A DNA stretch of 64,000 nucleotides from Perognathus longimembris pacificus. Lineage: Eukaryota > Chordata > Mammalia > Rodentia > Heteromyidae. Below the pieces are notes generated by a model, which saw only the letters and a list, made by a program, of their open reading frames with translations, was not told the DNA's origin and did not search any database. Positions within the stretch are counted from its first letter, which is position 1; every line of letters starts with the position of its first letter. This document shows, one piece after another, positions 22,355-34,117 of this stretch. Position numbers and translations under genes: made by a program. The stretch lies in contig NC_063174.1 in assembly GCF_023159225.1 (NCBI RefSeq), forward strand, positions 30,773,983 to 30,837,982, given 5' to 3'.

Positions 22355-22641
22355 AGCCATGTTTGTTTTTTGTTGTTGTTGTTGTTGTTGTTGCTTGTTT
22401 GTTTGTCTTGCAAGTCCTGGGCTTGAACTTGGCTCAGGCTCTGTCCCTGAGCATTTGTACTCAAGGCTGGCACGTTCCCATTTGAACTGTAGCTCCACTT
22501 CTGGCTTTTTTTTTTGGTGTTGTTACTTGGAGATAAGAATCTCACAGACTTTTCTACCCCGGCTGGCTTTGAACCTCGATCCTCAGATCTCAGCCTCCTG
22601 CGTGGCTAGGATTTCAGATATTAGCCACTGACACCTGGCAC
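22355..22641 (-). repeat. Type-A SINE, antisense, with (GTT)n
   Basis: A GTT run at about 22370-22395, gggcttgaacttggctcagg, tttgaactgtagctccac, gataagaatctcacagac and gcctcctgcgtggctagg. Confidence 0.88.
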
Positions 22642-23394
22642 AAGCCAAGGTTTTAACCACTGTCTTCTCAGGGATGTCTGGAAGATTGACAGCCGCACTA
22701 GAGGACAGCATTGAATCATGGAAATAGGCAAAATCGGGGGAAAGCAGTTTGGCCTAAACTCAAGTTTCTTGATTCCTCGGGAGTTTGATGTAAGGAGCAC
22801 ACTGTGCTAATACAAGAATAAAAGCTAGTTTTCATGGGGTGCCAGTCCCCACTCTGTTTTCCTTGTGCCATTTGGCTTAAAATGAAGAGTGTGGGCACTA
22901 ACTAATGTCACAAGCTGTGTGGGCCCACCATGTTGAAGTTTTCATTTGGTGCTTGGTATCTGTGGCTCTGTTCTGGGTAGTGATTTTCATTTACTCTTGA
23001 TCATGAATCTCATGTTCAGATTCTGACGGGTGGGGGCTGACTTTGAAGGGAGCTTGTTTCATGGGGATACATTCAAATACTATTTTTGTGAAGTGGATTT
23101 ATTTCCCAGGGTAATTCAGTTCCATCCAGGCTGCTGGCTAGGATCAGATTGTTAGGGGTAAGGCTCTGAAAGCCAGTCCTTGGAATTCACACACCATCAA
23201 GGGCACATGTGGGTCATGGGGGTGTGAATTTGATACAGGAATCCAGGGAGAGACCTGGGTGCAGCAGACTGGCTCATTTATCATGAGTGTCCCAGGCAGC
23301 ACTCAGCACCGCTCACATGATCTCCAGCGCACACTGCTGATCTATCAGCAGAATTTTTGCCTGTTTGGGAATTGTTTTTATTTTTATTTTGTGT
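22642..23394. other. PRKCH: Intronic stretch without recognised features
   Basis: No gene or repeat recognised. Confidence 0.5.
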
Positions 23395-23610
23395 GTTTAT
23401 TTGTTTGTGCTGGCAAAGGAACTTAAATTAACTCGGGGCCTCGCACACTCACTCAGCTTGGCCTTTTCACTTAAGACTGGCCACTTTACTACTGGTTAAG
23501 TAGAGATAAGAGTTGAACAAATTTTCCTGCCTGGGCTGCTTTGAACATCCACCCTCAGATCTCAGCTTCCTGAGCAGCTGGGGTTATAGGTATGAGCTAC
23601 CAGCATGTGG
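23395..23610 (-). repeat. Type-A SINE, antisense, diverged
   Basis: taactcggggcctcgcacac, actggttaagtagagataag, ttttcctgcctgggctgc and gatctcagcttcctgagc. Confidence 0.78.
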
Positions 23611-23856
23611 TAGGTTGGACCATTTTATAGAACCAAGCCCCACAGAAAAGTTAGGGATGCCAAGGGGCATGTAGCCTGCTGTCGGCATTGTAGACAGCCT
23701 CTCATGAACAGTGGCAGAGGAGAATTCCAAGCCATCACTGACACTTCAACTTCCAAGCCAATCATCCCTCATTAGTTTGCCATTTCTGACAAAGTGTGGA
23801 AGGCATCAGCCATACATTCAAATGGGCTTATAGAAGGATTAATTATTACACTTGCA

Positions 23857-24097
23857 AGCCAGGCAGTAGCTTACACCTATAATCCTAGCTACTTAGGAAG
23901 CTGAGCTCTGAGGATCATGGTTCAAAGCCAGCCAGGGTAGGAAAGTCCATGAAACTCTTATCTCTAGTTAACCACCAGGAAACTGGAAATGGAAATGGCG
24001 CTGTGGCTCAAAGTGGTAGAGTGCTAGCCTTAAGCAAAAGAGCTCAGGGACAGTGCCTTGGCCCTGAGTACAAGACCTATGACTGATAGGAAAAAAA
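23857..24097 (+). repeat. Type-A SINE, sense, full length
   Basis: agccaggcagtagcttacac, ctagctacttaggaagctga, ggttcaaagccagccagg, tagttaaccaccagg and aatggcgctgtggctcaaag, with an A tail. Confidence 0.92.
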
Positions 24098-24472
24098 AGG
24101 GTTACATCTGAGCATACAGTCCAGCACAACAAACATTTGCCAGCCCACGAGTTTGACCACTTGGTGCCCTGTGCAAGTCTTTGGTAGGCTGCATGCGGCG
24201 TCATCCAGGGGCAAGTGCCATCTTGTCATGATTCCTCTGCCTAAGGTCCAGATGTGGACCCAAGATGTCTGCCTGCCACTCTTATGCTACCAGTACTGAG
24301 TAGCTTAACTTTTCCAAAAATCACCTTTGATTTCTCCTCAAATCAACAAAATAATCTGTTCCATTTGACTCTTGCCAACAGTCTTTGGGGGAGATTCACA
24401 ATAGCCTTCTACAATGCGTTTGTGGTAGCTGGATGTGTGTGACTGTGCCACTCTCTCATATTGTCTGCTACT

Positions 24473-24578
24473 TTTTTGTTGTTGTTGGTTGTGGGGCTTG
24501 AACCTGGGCATTGTCCTTGAGTTCTTCAGCTCAATGCTAGTGGTCTACCACTTGAACACAGGGCCACTTCCTGCTACT
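24473..24578 (-). repeat. Antisense SINE right arm only
   Basis: ggggcttgaacctgggc, tctaccacttgaacacaggg and ccacttcctgctac cover only the tRNA-like arm; the B1-like arm is absent. No target-site duplication checked out, so it may be a truncated copy. Confidence 0.7.
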
Positions 24579-24859
24579 TTTTTCAAGTGTTACATGTGAA
24601 GTGGTAGGTACCCCATTGGCTCCAGATTCCCACATGATCTAAGCTTAGCTGGGTGTAGCTTTGCTCAGTGAGTTGGTAGCAAAGTCACCTCCAGCAGTGT
24701 AGCAAGGAGGATTCCTAGTTGTGTGATGGATGAGTCTGTGGTAGATGTAACATCGTGGAGTCTTGCACTTCCCAGCTCTCCCTTCTGGAAAATCTGATTG
24801 CAACATCTGATTCCCATCTCCCAAGACCTCCCCTTCTCTTCATTTCTCACGAGTTTTGT

Positions 24860-25145
24860 GTGTGTTTGGTTTTTCTGTTTTGGCAATAGTTGGGTTTCAA
24901 ATTCAGGGTCTCCCTCAGTGGTGTGTGGTTTCTCCCTGCATCACAGCTGGTCTTTCTTTTCATGTTGCTTATTCTGAGGGTACGGTCTCACTTTATGGTT
25001 GGCCTGGGTTGTGATACTCCTATTTTTGCTTCCCATGTCACTGGGGATGACAGATATTACTGTGCCTAGCCTTTGGTTGAGATTGAGTCTTCCAAACTGG
25101 CTGGCCTCAAAACATGATCCCCCAATCTCTGCCTCCCTCATAGTT
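24860..25145 (-). repeat. Old antisense B1/tRNA-like SINE(s)
   Basis: gttgggtttcaaattcaggg, a garbled middle, then B1-like acggtctcactttatgg, ggctggcctcaaaacatg and atctctgcctccctcatag. Confidence 0.6.
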
Positions 25146-25181
25146 AAGGCCACTGTCCCTTCCTAGTCCTAAGCAATTCTT

Positions 25182-25392
25182 TTTTATTTATTTTTTTTTT
25201 GGCCAGTCCTGGGGCTTGGACTCAGGGCCTGAGCAGTGTCCCTGGTTTCTTCTTGCTCAAGGCTAGCACTCTGCCACTTGAGCCACAGCGCCCCTTCCGG
25301 CCATTTTCTGTATATGTGGTGCTGGGGAATCGAACCCAGGGCCTCATGTATACGAGGCAAGCACTCTTGCCACTAGGCCATATCCCCAGCCC
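25182..25392 (-). repeat. Type-B composite SINE, antisense, with TSD
   Basis: cctaagcaattctt at 25168-25181 and 25393-25406 is a 14-bp duplication. Inside, read +: tcctggggcttggactcagg, gagccacagcgccccttccg and the ID-like arm ggggaatcgaacccagggc to ccatatccccagcc. High identity to the copies at 18400 and 52578 indicates recent activity. Confidence 0.95.
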
Positions 25393-25927
25393 CCTAAGCA
25401 ATTCTTATCTGTAGACTTACATACTTCCAAAATATCTTCCTTTGATCCCGAATTTTGAAATGTTACTATGATCCCACCTATATTAGAATTCAATTCCATA
25501 TTTATGTGGTTTTTTTTTCCTATTCACAGTAGTAAGAAAACCCTTCCTTTTTGATAAACAGGATACTCAAATTGAGCAGCTCTTTTTTTTTCTCTTGGTC
25601 ATCTGCTATCATCCTTGCTGCTCTAAGAAGGTGGTTTACTATTTTTTTATGTGCTTACTGAAAAGACAGCTACACGCTGTCATTTGTTATTTTTGTAGAC
25701 CTTGTTTATTCAGGAAATGCCAGCCATGGAAATACTCAGTGCATGAGTAACTTTTAGCTCACATTATGGGCTGAGCCCTCCCCATGACCTGTGCAAATCA
25801 TATTCCTGTCTTCTCTCTTCTGTACTCTACCAGTAGTGGCCTCAGTATTCTCGCTAGGGAATAATTAGTACATCTCTAGGAGAGACATAGCAGAAGAGCA
25901 CAATAGCTCAATAGCTATGTCTGTATG
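25393..25927. other. PRKCH: Intronic stretch without recognised features
   Basis: AT-rich; no gene or repeat recognised. Confidence 0.45.
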
Positions 25928-26386
25928 AACACATAAGATAATGCTAAGTGAAATGTTCTCCATGTTATGGAAATAAGTGATATATCATTGTTGTAGTTAA
26001 TCCCAACATGCCATGTGAAACCGTACCTTTTCTTTTTCTTTTCTCTTGTAGTCCTTTCCTGTGGTTTTACTCCTGCTATTACTGTAACTCATCTTAGTAC
26101 CCCAGACACTGTAAATACATGTATTGGAACTAGGGAAGGGAAAGGGAATACCAGAATTGAGAGACAAAGGATAAAAAGACAAACCATTTCAAAAGCAACA
26201 CTTACAAAACCATTTGGTGTAAACCAACTGTACAACTCATAGCGGGGAGGGAAAGGGGAAAGGGGAGGTGGGGGAAAATAAGGGAGGAGGTAACAAGTTG
26301 GTTAAGAAATGTACTCACTGCCTTACGTATGAAACTGTAACCCTTCTGTACTTCATTTTGACAATAAAAAAATTATGGAAAGAAAA
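25928..26386 (+). mobile_element. 3' end of an older L1 (sense)
   Basis: Begins aagataatgctaagtgaaat and continues atgttatggaaataagtgat, gagacaaaggataaaaagac, accatttggtgtaaaccaac, a G-rich stretch, gaaatgtactcactgcctta, tatgaaactgtaacccttc and tttgacaataaaa. This is the long 3' UTR seen in several rodent L1 lineages. Confidence 0.82.
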
Positions 26387-26414
26387 AAGTGATCATCATT
26401 CTGAACACTATCTG

Positions 26415-26416
<2 letters not shown>

Positions 26417-26466
<50 letters not shown>
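26417..26466 (+). repeat. (GT)n microsatellite
   Basis: 25 uninterrupted GT units, abutting the antisense SINE tail. Confidence 0.98.
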
Positions 26467-26467
<1 letters not shown>

Positions 26468-26685
26468 GATACTAGAGCTTGAACTTGGGGCCTCGTGCTT
26501 TTGCTTGGCATTTTTTGCTGGTGTCTGTTACTTTACCAATTGAGCCACATCTCCATTTCTGGCTTTTTGCTGGTTAAATTGAGATAAGAGACTCTTGGGC
26601 TTTTCTTTCTAGACTGGCTTCCCACCTTGATCCTCAGACCTTAGCTTCTTGAGTAGCTAGGGTTAGAGGCATGGTGCCTGGCTTC
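26467..26685 (-). repeat. Type-A SINE, antisense
   Basis: gagcttgaacttggggcctc, ccaattgagccacatctcc, tgctggttaaattgagataa and ttgagtagctagggttag. Confidence 0.88.
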
Positions 26686-27439
26686 CTGACTCCATCTTTA
26701 AGAATTAGAGTTCAAGGAACTCTCTAATGAGCTTCCCAACTTGACATTTTCCCCAAATGTATTCTTCCATTTCCCCCAGGGAAATTCTTGGCCTTTTCTG
26801 TTCCCATGCACAGCCCTCAGAGACCATTTAACAAGGGATCTTGACCAGCAACTCTCTGCCTAGCACATGGATACAATGATGAACAACACCCCAAATACTC
26901 CCTAGTGATGAGGACAGGTCTAGCTAGGAATAAATCTGTCAATCAAGTGACCACACAAGCAGGAAATGCAGCTGTGGCCTTTAAAGAACAGAATGCCAGT
27001 GTAGTGCAATTCCCCATAGGGTGATTGATCTGGTTAAGGAAAGAAACAAGATTGTCCTGAGGAAATGGCTTCTGAGATGAGATGGCTTGTGAGGAAGGAG
27101 AGAAAAGCACACACACACACAAAAAAAAAAACCAGCAGTTGCAGATGCCCAGTCACAAGAAGCCTTGCAAGTTCAAGGGCTGATAAGACTTCAAAGGCTA
27201 CACAAGGCCAAGTTCTCTTTACAAGATGAGGAAATTCAGATCTGAAACCCCATGCATAGTAGATGTTTCCCTAGGATGACTCATCTGCAGTCTGCTATCC
27301 ATCTCGAGAACACTAAACCTATGAAAACTGGTAAGTTTCTAAATCTTCAGCTTACTGAGGACATGAATAGCTTAGTTGGACATTTGAAGGCATTCAAACA
27401 GTTTCCTCAGTGAGGAAAATCCAGTTAAGGCTGGAACAT
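26686..27439. other. PRKCH: Intronic stretch without recognised genes
   Basis: Weak LINE-2-like wording around 26860-26930 (tagcacatggatacaatgat) but too degraded to call. Confidence 0.4.
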
Positions 27440-27585
27440 GTTGGCTGCACGCAGTTTGTGCCAGATAGTGGGTTAGGGTATAGATACAGAGTGAGTGGCT
27501 GTGGGGAGTCTGCCCTTTCAGGTTCTTCCTGTGGGGTGAGAGAGATGGTTCACAGGCAAGTAATAAATAACATATAGATTCCTAA
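27440..27585 (+). mobile_element. LINE-2 3' relic
   Basis: tttgtgccagatagtggg, gtatagatacagagtgagtg, gtctgccctttcagg and caggcaagtaataaataa follow the block order of the L2 3' end. Confidence 0.55.
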
Positions 27586-27912
27586 AGAGGAAGAGTCCAA
27601 AGAATGGCCACTTAGCAAGTGTCCAGGCCATCTCCCTAGTGGAGGTGATAACCTGAGCAGAGTGTAGAAAGCTAAAACCTGAACAAAGGTAATGAGGGTG
27701 TTTGGGGCTGGGGAGGTACAAACTTGAACAAAGCACTGATATGTCCTTTTGTTCCTGGAGACTAGATGAGTAGAGTGGAAGCACATGAATTGCAGTCTAG
27801 AGCCCAAAGCCTGAGAAATGGTGGAAGATAAGTCCAGGGGGGTGGAAGAAATGTGAACACATTAGAAGATTAACCAGATAGAAACATTTTCTGTGTCAAA
27901 AGGCAAGAAAGA

Positions 27913-28132
27913 GGAGCCCAGCACTGATAGCTCATGCCTGTAATCCTAGCTACTCAGGGGGCTGAAATCTGAGAATCAGTGTTCAAAGCCAGCCTGCAGA
28001 AAAGTCCTTGAAACTCTCACTTTCAATTAACCACCAAAAAGTGTAGCTATGGCTCAAGTGTAGATTGCCAGCCTTAAGCAAAAAGGCTAAGGGACAACAC
28101 CCAGGCCATGAATTCAAGCCCCCCCCCTTTGT
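27913..28132 (+). repeat. Type-A SINE, sense
   Basis: gagcccagcactgatagctc, ctactcagggggctgaaatc, ttcaaagccagcctgcag, caattaaccaccaaaaag and aggccatgaattcaagcc. Confidence 0.9.
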
Positions 28133-28139
28133 CACACAC

Positions 28140-28193
<54 letters not shown>
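28133..28193 (+). repeat. (CA)n microsatellite at SINE end
   Basis: About 28 CA units with two early AT interruptions. Confidence 0.97.
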
Positions 28194-28195
<2 letters not shown>

Positions 28196-28380
28196 TGCAG
28201 GCCATGTAGCTCTGCCTTGAAATCCAGATTTCTGTCATGTGTTCCTCAACCTTCCAGGCTGCCTCCTGGTCAAAGATGTTTATAAAACTCTGAGAATCAT
28301 TTCTTAATTTCAGTTCCAGGTACTAAGAAGGGCCAAGGTACTCTTTCCAACCATTAGCTGTCCTTAATGGATGATCCTAA

Positions 28381-28450
28381 AATTCCACATATTGTTTACC
28401 ATGGAATTCTACATATTGTTTACCATGGAATTCATCATGGAATTCACATG
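28381..28450 (+). repeat. 24-bp tandem duplication plus partial units
   Basis: Units 28381-28404 and 28405-28428 (aattcYacatattgtttacc then atgg) differ at one base, and two shorter aattcatcatgg-type pieces follow. Each unit ends in the NcoI-like ccatgg core. Confidence 0.92.
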
Positions 28451-29849
28451 GCTACCATGAGGTCTTAACAGGTAGTATTACAAGTGGCCATGTTCCAACT
28501 ATAAATCAAGATTCCATTATTAAGGAAAGAGGTAACTGTTACATGATAAGAACCTGGAGCTACAGTACACAAAATTCTCTCTCGAAGCTTGAGCTTTGGG
28601 AGATAAAGGAGACTGTGGAGGATTTTGAGCAGGAACACGATAGGATAGGTTTCTATTTTACATGTTGGGGGAGAGCAGTAAATGTAGAACTGGGCCTGGT
28701 GGGTAGTAGGTGGCAGCAGAATGGGGGAGGGGTAGAGCCAATTTAAGGTAGTCCCAGGCTCTCAGGTGAGAAGATCATGGAGAACTGAAGTAAAGGCAGT
28801 GTGGCTAGGCTGAAGCAAAAGTGTAAGAGATCTTAGGGACTAGAATGAACAAGTTGGTGACTAGCTGGACACTGGGGTGGGGAAGAAACCAGGAGTCAGT
28901 CCTCAGTGTTGAGCTAGGAGGGATGGAAGCATTAGCTAGAAAGAGCTTGAGAGCTCAAGAAAAGCTCCCAAGGGAAAGGTGTTCTAGGAATGCCAGATTC
29001 AGGTATGTGAGATCTGCTCCATAGAGATGACCAGTGGGTAGGCGTCAGAAGGAGTCAGAAGCCCAAGGAAGAGGACGGCTGGAACTAAATATCCATATGT
29101 TCTCACTGGGACATAACTGGGTGAGATCACACAGTGGGACAGGACCTGGGGAGGTGGACCCCATCTCTGAAACCTTTATTTACCTTATATCTCAGTGATA
29201 TTTTGAAATTCTCTATGATGCATACACGTATATGCCATCAACCCTTGAGGTAATTTTCTGATTTTGAAGCAAAGCAGCTGAACTCACTTTGAGCTTAACT
29301 TTGAGTTTTTCTGTGGAGACATAAGTTTTTGAGGGCAACTTGCGGGGAAATTGAGGCATGTATACCTTGAGGGCTTAATCTCAGTGATGAAGTTTCTCAA
29401 AGGACCCAGATTAATAGCAGATAAACACTTAGGCCTGGAACACTTTGATTGTTTTTCTGTACCTTATATATTAAATCAAAGTCATGATCTGGGCACACCA
29501 CCTTGGGGTTTGGCCTTTAATATCCGTGAAAGCAGTGGAACTAATTGATAAATGTGTTCATGGATTTCTCTGGCTAATGAGATCAATTCGCCAGTTTTGT
29601 TCATTACACAAAATTGAGCCAGCAACCTGTCTCTTCATTCTAGTTACAAACAACCTTGGGTTTATTTGTCAGGCAGTAAAAACACAGCCAACTGATCTTT
29701 GTGTATTAGATGGATGAATACTACTTTTCAAAAATGATGGAAGTGTATAGCTCAACAAGTGTTTGTGAAATGCCTGCCCAACACAGCTTTATGTCAGACT
29801 CCTCAGGAATAAAAAAGAGACAAGTCCTATGCTAGAGCTTCATGTTAGT
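28451..29849. other. PRKCH: Intronic stretch without recognised features
   Basis: No gene or repeat recognised in about 1.4 kb. Confidence 0.5.
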
Positions 29850-29965
29850 TTTTGCCTTTAATAAATATCTGCTGAGTACCTACTGTGTGCCAAGAACAGC
29901 TCTAAGTTCAGGGAAAAGTCAGGAAATAGTAAAAAAAAAAATCCTTATCCTCAGGTAGCTTTAGT
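29850..29965 (+). mobile_element. LINE-2 3' relic
   Basis: tttaataaatatctgctgag, tacctactgtgtgccaagaa, cagctctaagttcaggg and ccttatcctcaggtagc match the well-known L2 3' block order. Confidence 0.75.
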
Positions 29966-30021
29966 TCTAACATAAGTAGTCAAAAAACAAAAAACAAAAA
30001 ACAAACTTGATAAATGATAAG

Positions 30022-30245
30022 ACCAGTGCTGGTGGCTCATGCCTGTAAGCCTAGCTACCCTTGGAGGCTGAGATCTGAGGATGGCTATTTGAAAGCAGCT
30101 TGGGCAAGAAAGTCCATGAGGCTCTTATCTCCAGTTAACCAGCAAAAAACCAGGAGGGGAACTGTGGCTTAAGTAATAGAGCACCAGCCTTGAGCAAACA
30201 AGCTAGTGTACAGCACCCAAAACCAGAGTCCAAGCCCTAGTACTA

Positions 30246-30248
<3 letters not shown>
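30022..30248 (+). repeat. Type-A SINE, sense
   Basis: agaccagtgctggtggctca, ttggaggctgagatctgagg, cttatctccagttaaccagc and agagtccaagccctagtac, followed by (CA)n at 30249-30284. Confidence 0.92.

Positions 30249-30284
<36 letters not shown>
30249..30284 (+). repeat. (CA)n microsatellite at SINE end
   Basis: About 17 CA units. Confidence 0.95.
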
Positions 30285-30285
<1 letters not shown>

Positions 30286-30543
30286 CAAAACTGTTTTCCT
30301 TCAGAAATATGTATTTACTCTAAAAAATTGCTATATATAATCATGCACAGCAAAACAACACTGCAGTCAGCAATGGTTGCATCTGTGAGGTAATCCTGTA
30401 AACAATAGCACTTATGGACATTGTAGCTTTTTAAGTTTGTGTAATAAGTCTATTCTCTGATTTTTACACAATGGTACAATTACTTAACACACTTAACACA
30501 CTTCTGCAATGTATTCCCTTTGTTAACCATTTTGTTTTATATT

Positions 30544-30592
30544 GTGCGTGTGCGTGCACACGCGTGCACGCATGCGCATGTGTGCACACACG
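30544..30592. other. Z-DNA candidate: GC-containing alternating purine-pyrimidine tract
   Basis: 49 bp of strict or nearly strict purine-pyrimidine alternation with CpG-containing palindromes (gtgcacgcatgcgcatgtg, cacacgcgtgcacg). GC-rich alternation is the most favourable Z-DNA class. Confidence 0.7.
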
Positions 30593-30791
30593 CCAGCCAG
30601 TCCTGGGGCTTGAACTCAAGGCCTAGGTGCTGTCCCTGAGCCTCAAAGCTAGTGTTCTACTTCTGGGTTTTTGGTAGTTAATTGGAGATAAGAATCTTAC
30701 AGACTTTCCTGTGTGGGCTGCTTCTAATCACATTTCTCAGATCTCAGTCTCCTGAGTAGCTAAGATAACAGGTGTGAGCCAGAGGCACCCG
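30593..30791 (-). repeat. Type-A SINE, antisense
   Basis: ggggcttgaactcaaggcct, tagttaattggagataagaa, gatctcagtctcctgagtag and aggtgtgagccag. Confidence 0.9.
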
Positions 30792-31059
30792 TTTTATACT
30801 TTATAGACTATTGTCTCACTTACTGTATCATGTCCATTTAGAAGTTATATCCTTGGTCTTTTAAACCCAATATTAAGTGATTCAGAGTAGTTAGTCTAGC
30901 ATATGAACCTATCTGAGTTATGCTAATTAAGTTGATTTACTAATACTGAAGCATGCATATCCTTATACATGTCTATTTGATCAGCCTTTGATTCTTCCCC
31001 TAGAGGAGATCCTTGGAGATAGGCACACATGTTGATACAACTTCTAAGGCTGGTATCCT

Positions 31060-31320
31060 GGATAAGAGCCAGGGCTCCAGGGTTAGTTGGAACTGAGTTT
31101 CAATGTTGACTCCACTACTTCCTAGTTGTAGGGTCTTCAACAAGCGTCTTACCTTAGTTAAATCTCACCTTCTTCACAGATAAAATAAGGATCCTAGTCA
31201 TGGCATCCTGAAGGTAGTTACTACATTGAAACAGGAGATGTGTGCAAAAGCCTGTAGGCCAGTGCTTGTAGGTGGCATAGGCTCAGTTAGTGTTCACCTT
31301 CTGAATGTTTGTCTGCTACC
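31060..31320 (+). repeat. MIR relic, sense
   Basis: taagagccagggctccaggg, tgactccactacttcctag, agttgtagggtcttcaac, tcaccttcttcacagataaa and ataaggatcctagt follow MIR from its tRNA-like head through the core. Confidence 0.85.
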
Positions 31321-31825
31321 GCGATTGGGATGAACACCAAAGCACTAGTCTTAATGATAGATAGGGGTGTTATCTCACTAGTGTACAGATTTTAAGAGTA
31401 CAATCTGATCCATTTCTGTATACATTTACACAGTTGTGTATTCAGTAGTTCAGATAATATGTAAAATAGTTCCTCTTCCTGAGGGACTTCCTGGTACCCA
31501 TTTCAGTTAGTCCTCACTGCCCTGCCTCAGGCATGCAATGATTCTGCCTGATGAGATGAGATGTAGATAGCTCACCAAAACTATAGAGGGTCCAGTGAAT
31601 CATTGCTCTGTGGTGTTCATGTGACGATAAAACAATGGGTTTGTTTTCAATGGAGTTTATGAGTTAGACTGCTTGTACTTAGAAGAATCATTCTTCCAAA
31701 CAAACCCCTCATTGGAGTCAGGCTCACTGCCAGGAGAGGAACTGTTACTATGAAGGGGCGAAACACAACACGTCAACTCTCATAGGTAGGTTTTACTTTC
31801 CTCTGAATGCTTTACAAATAGTTCT

Positions 31826-31900
31826 CTACTGGCTCAGGATGTGTCTCCAGTCTGCCTAGCAAGTGCAAGGTCCTGAGTTCAAACCCCAGTCCCACCAATA
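31826..31900 (+). repeat. tRNA-like SINE fragment, sense
   Basis: ctggctcaggatgtgtctcc, ctgcctagcaagtgcaaggt and gagttcaaaccccagtccc: ID/dID-like with recognisable B box. Confidence 0.7.
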
Positions 31901-33507
31901 ATGAAGAAAGAATCAAATACATAAATGAACACAAGTGGTTCTACAGTAAACAAATGTTGTTTTTGCCATCACTAGGAATGCTAATTTAGAAAGTGTTCTC
32001 ACATTTCATAGGTGCTATTGTGGTTTTTCAATGTGGTAATAAACACAGGCAGCTTGCTGTACCAGCCATGTTCTGTCCAGCCTCGTTCTTCAGGTTGGTA
32101 TCATTCCTTGTGTGTTAATCTCAGTTCTATAGAAGTTCTGAATGCATTGTCATCTCAGAATGCAGTCTCATGGGTTGGATGCCTTGAGCAACAGAAATGT
32201 ATCTTCCATCTTTCTGAAAGCTGGGAGTCCTAAGACCTTGGTGCTGCTTCATTCCATTCCTGGCAAGGGCTCATCTTCTTGGTTTATAGAGGGCTGTCTT
32301 TTTTCTGTGACTTTACATGGTGAGAGAGAGAGAAAGAGTGAGAGACAGACAGACAGACAGACAGACAACATACAGACTCTCTGGTACCCCTTCTTAGGAG
32401 GGCACAGTTCCATCATGGTGACCCCCCCCTCCTGTGACCCTAGGTAACTGATTATCTCACAGTGGTTCCATCTCCAAATATTCTCGCATTACAGATGAGG
32501 ATTTGAACTTATAGACTTTGGTAACACACAAAGATTGGTTCATTTGTATACATATCCAGGTGATTCATGTTTTCAGTCACATTGAGGAAGGCGCTTTGGT
32601 TTGTTGTACAATGTCTACCCAGAAACAATTGTATCCCTGAAGAAATCACCTACTGGGGCTGAGCATAGAGTGGCCTGGCACCAGGGAACCACTGAGGGTC
32701 TGACCAAGGTCTTGGCCTTCTTTGGGCTCATTGAAGCACGTGTATTGGCTTTGAGACCAAATCCATCTCCTGGATTCCAGTATGAACTCAACTGGAGAAG
32801 TTGCTGAGTAGAATGCAGTGTTACTTTTTGAGAAATAGTCTACAACATGCAGTTGAAAATGGAGGGTTGTTCTTTCCCGTTTGTATGCAAATGTAAAATT
32901 TTACAGTTCAATAAATGCCCTATGTAGAGATATAAATTGTTACAAACACCCTGTTACTGTGTGGCAAAAAGTGGTCATCTACAGTTACCCATGAAGTTGG
33001 TGAAGGCAGATAGCAGATGGAGGACAGTGTCCCTGGACTGGCGCCAAAGGCATGTGGGTAATGCAGGTGACAGGAAGGGGGCAGTTTGGCTGCCTGGCCA
33101 TTTACCTCTCTGTTTGGTACCTTGGTACTTCCCCTTCAGCATTCAGAGAGCTCACGCTAAAGTGCTGTTTCATTGTATAATAACCCCCTGCCCCCATATT
33201 GTTTTTGGCACCTGCATCAACATTTACTTCTTCTGACAAAATTCTAGAACTCAAGGTTAGAAAGGAGCTCAATGTTATATACTCTTCCTCTTTCAAAAAT
33301 GTGGCTATCTGACAGCCTGCTAAGCAGTCAGTTTTCCCATGCTTGCACACCTCTGAGCAGAAAGGAATTAATGCCTTCACTTTGAGGCATTCATGATGGC
33401 TTGGCTGGAAATGTCTCCTCTACTTGACTCAAACAGAATCTCCATGTCGTTTTCACATTGACTGGGTATAGGCCACCTTAAAGGATGGACTGAAAGTTTG
33501 CAAATCT
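31901..33507. other. PRKCH: Intronic stretch without recognised genes
   Basis: Contains a (GACA)n tract at 32321-32367. Otherwise nothing recognised. Confidence 0.5.
32321..32367 (+). repeat. (GA)n/(GACA)n microsatellite
   Basis: GA units followed by about six GACA units. Confidence 0.95.
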
Positions 33508-33743
33508 TTTCTTTTTTGTCGGTTGTGGGGCTTGAACTCTGAGCCTGGGAGATGTCCCCAAGTGATTCAGCTCAAGGCTAGCACTCTACCACTTGAGTCA
33601 TAGCGCTGCTTCCGGTTTTCTGGTGATTAATTGGAGATAAGTGTCTCACAGAATTTCTTGCCTGGGCTGGCTTTAAACCTCAATCCTCAAATCTCAGTCT
33701 CCTGAGGGGCTAGGGTTACAGGTATAAGCCACTGGCACCCAGT
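33508..33743 (-). repeat. Type-A SINE, antisense, full length
   Basis: ggggcttgaactctgagcct, ctaccacttgagtcatagcg, tgattaattggagataagtg and gtataagccactggcacc. Confidence 0.93.
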
Positions 33744-33788
33744 AGTTTGCAAATCTTCTACAAGAAAATCTTTCATCTGGGCACAGCT

Positions 33789-33938
33789 TTGGGGGAGGGA
33801 AGAGGGGAGGGGAATGGAGAGAGGAGGAGAGGAGGAGGAGGGGAGAGGAGGAGGAGGAGGAGGAGGAGGAGGAGGGAAGGAGGAGGAGAGAAAGAGGGAA
33901 GGAGGGAAGGAGAAGGAGAGGGAGAGGGAGAGGGAAAC
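33789..33938 (+). repeat. Long (GGA)n-type polypurine tract
   Basis: About 150 bp almost purely purine on the + strand (GGA, GAGG, GGAAG units; one T near 33815). Such mirror-symmetric purine runs can form triplex H-DNA or G-rich structures. Confidence 0.95.
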
Positions 33939-34117
33939 TTTCAGATCTTTGAAGACAATATGAGTCTCTCAGGCTAGTTTAACCTGTCCAGAAAGGAAGT
34001 ACTGTCGACCCAGTATTGCTTAATCTTTGTGTTTTCACAGTCATTGATTTCTCAGCAATTTTTTGCATTCTAGATACTTGGATTGATATCTAGGTAATGT
34101 ATACATCATGTGGGGGG

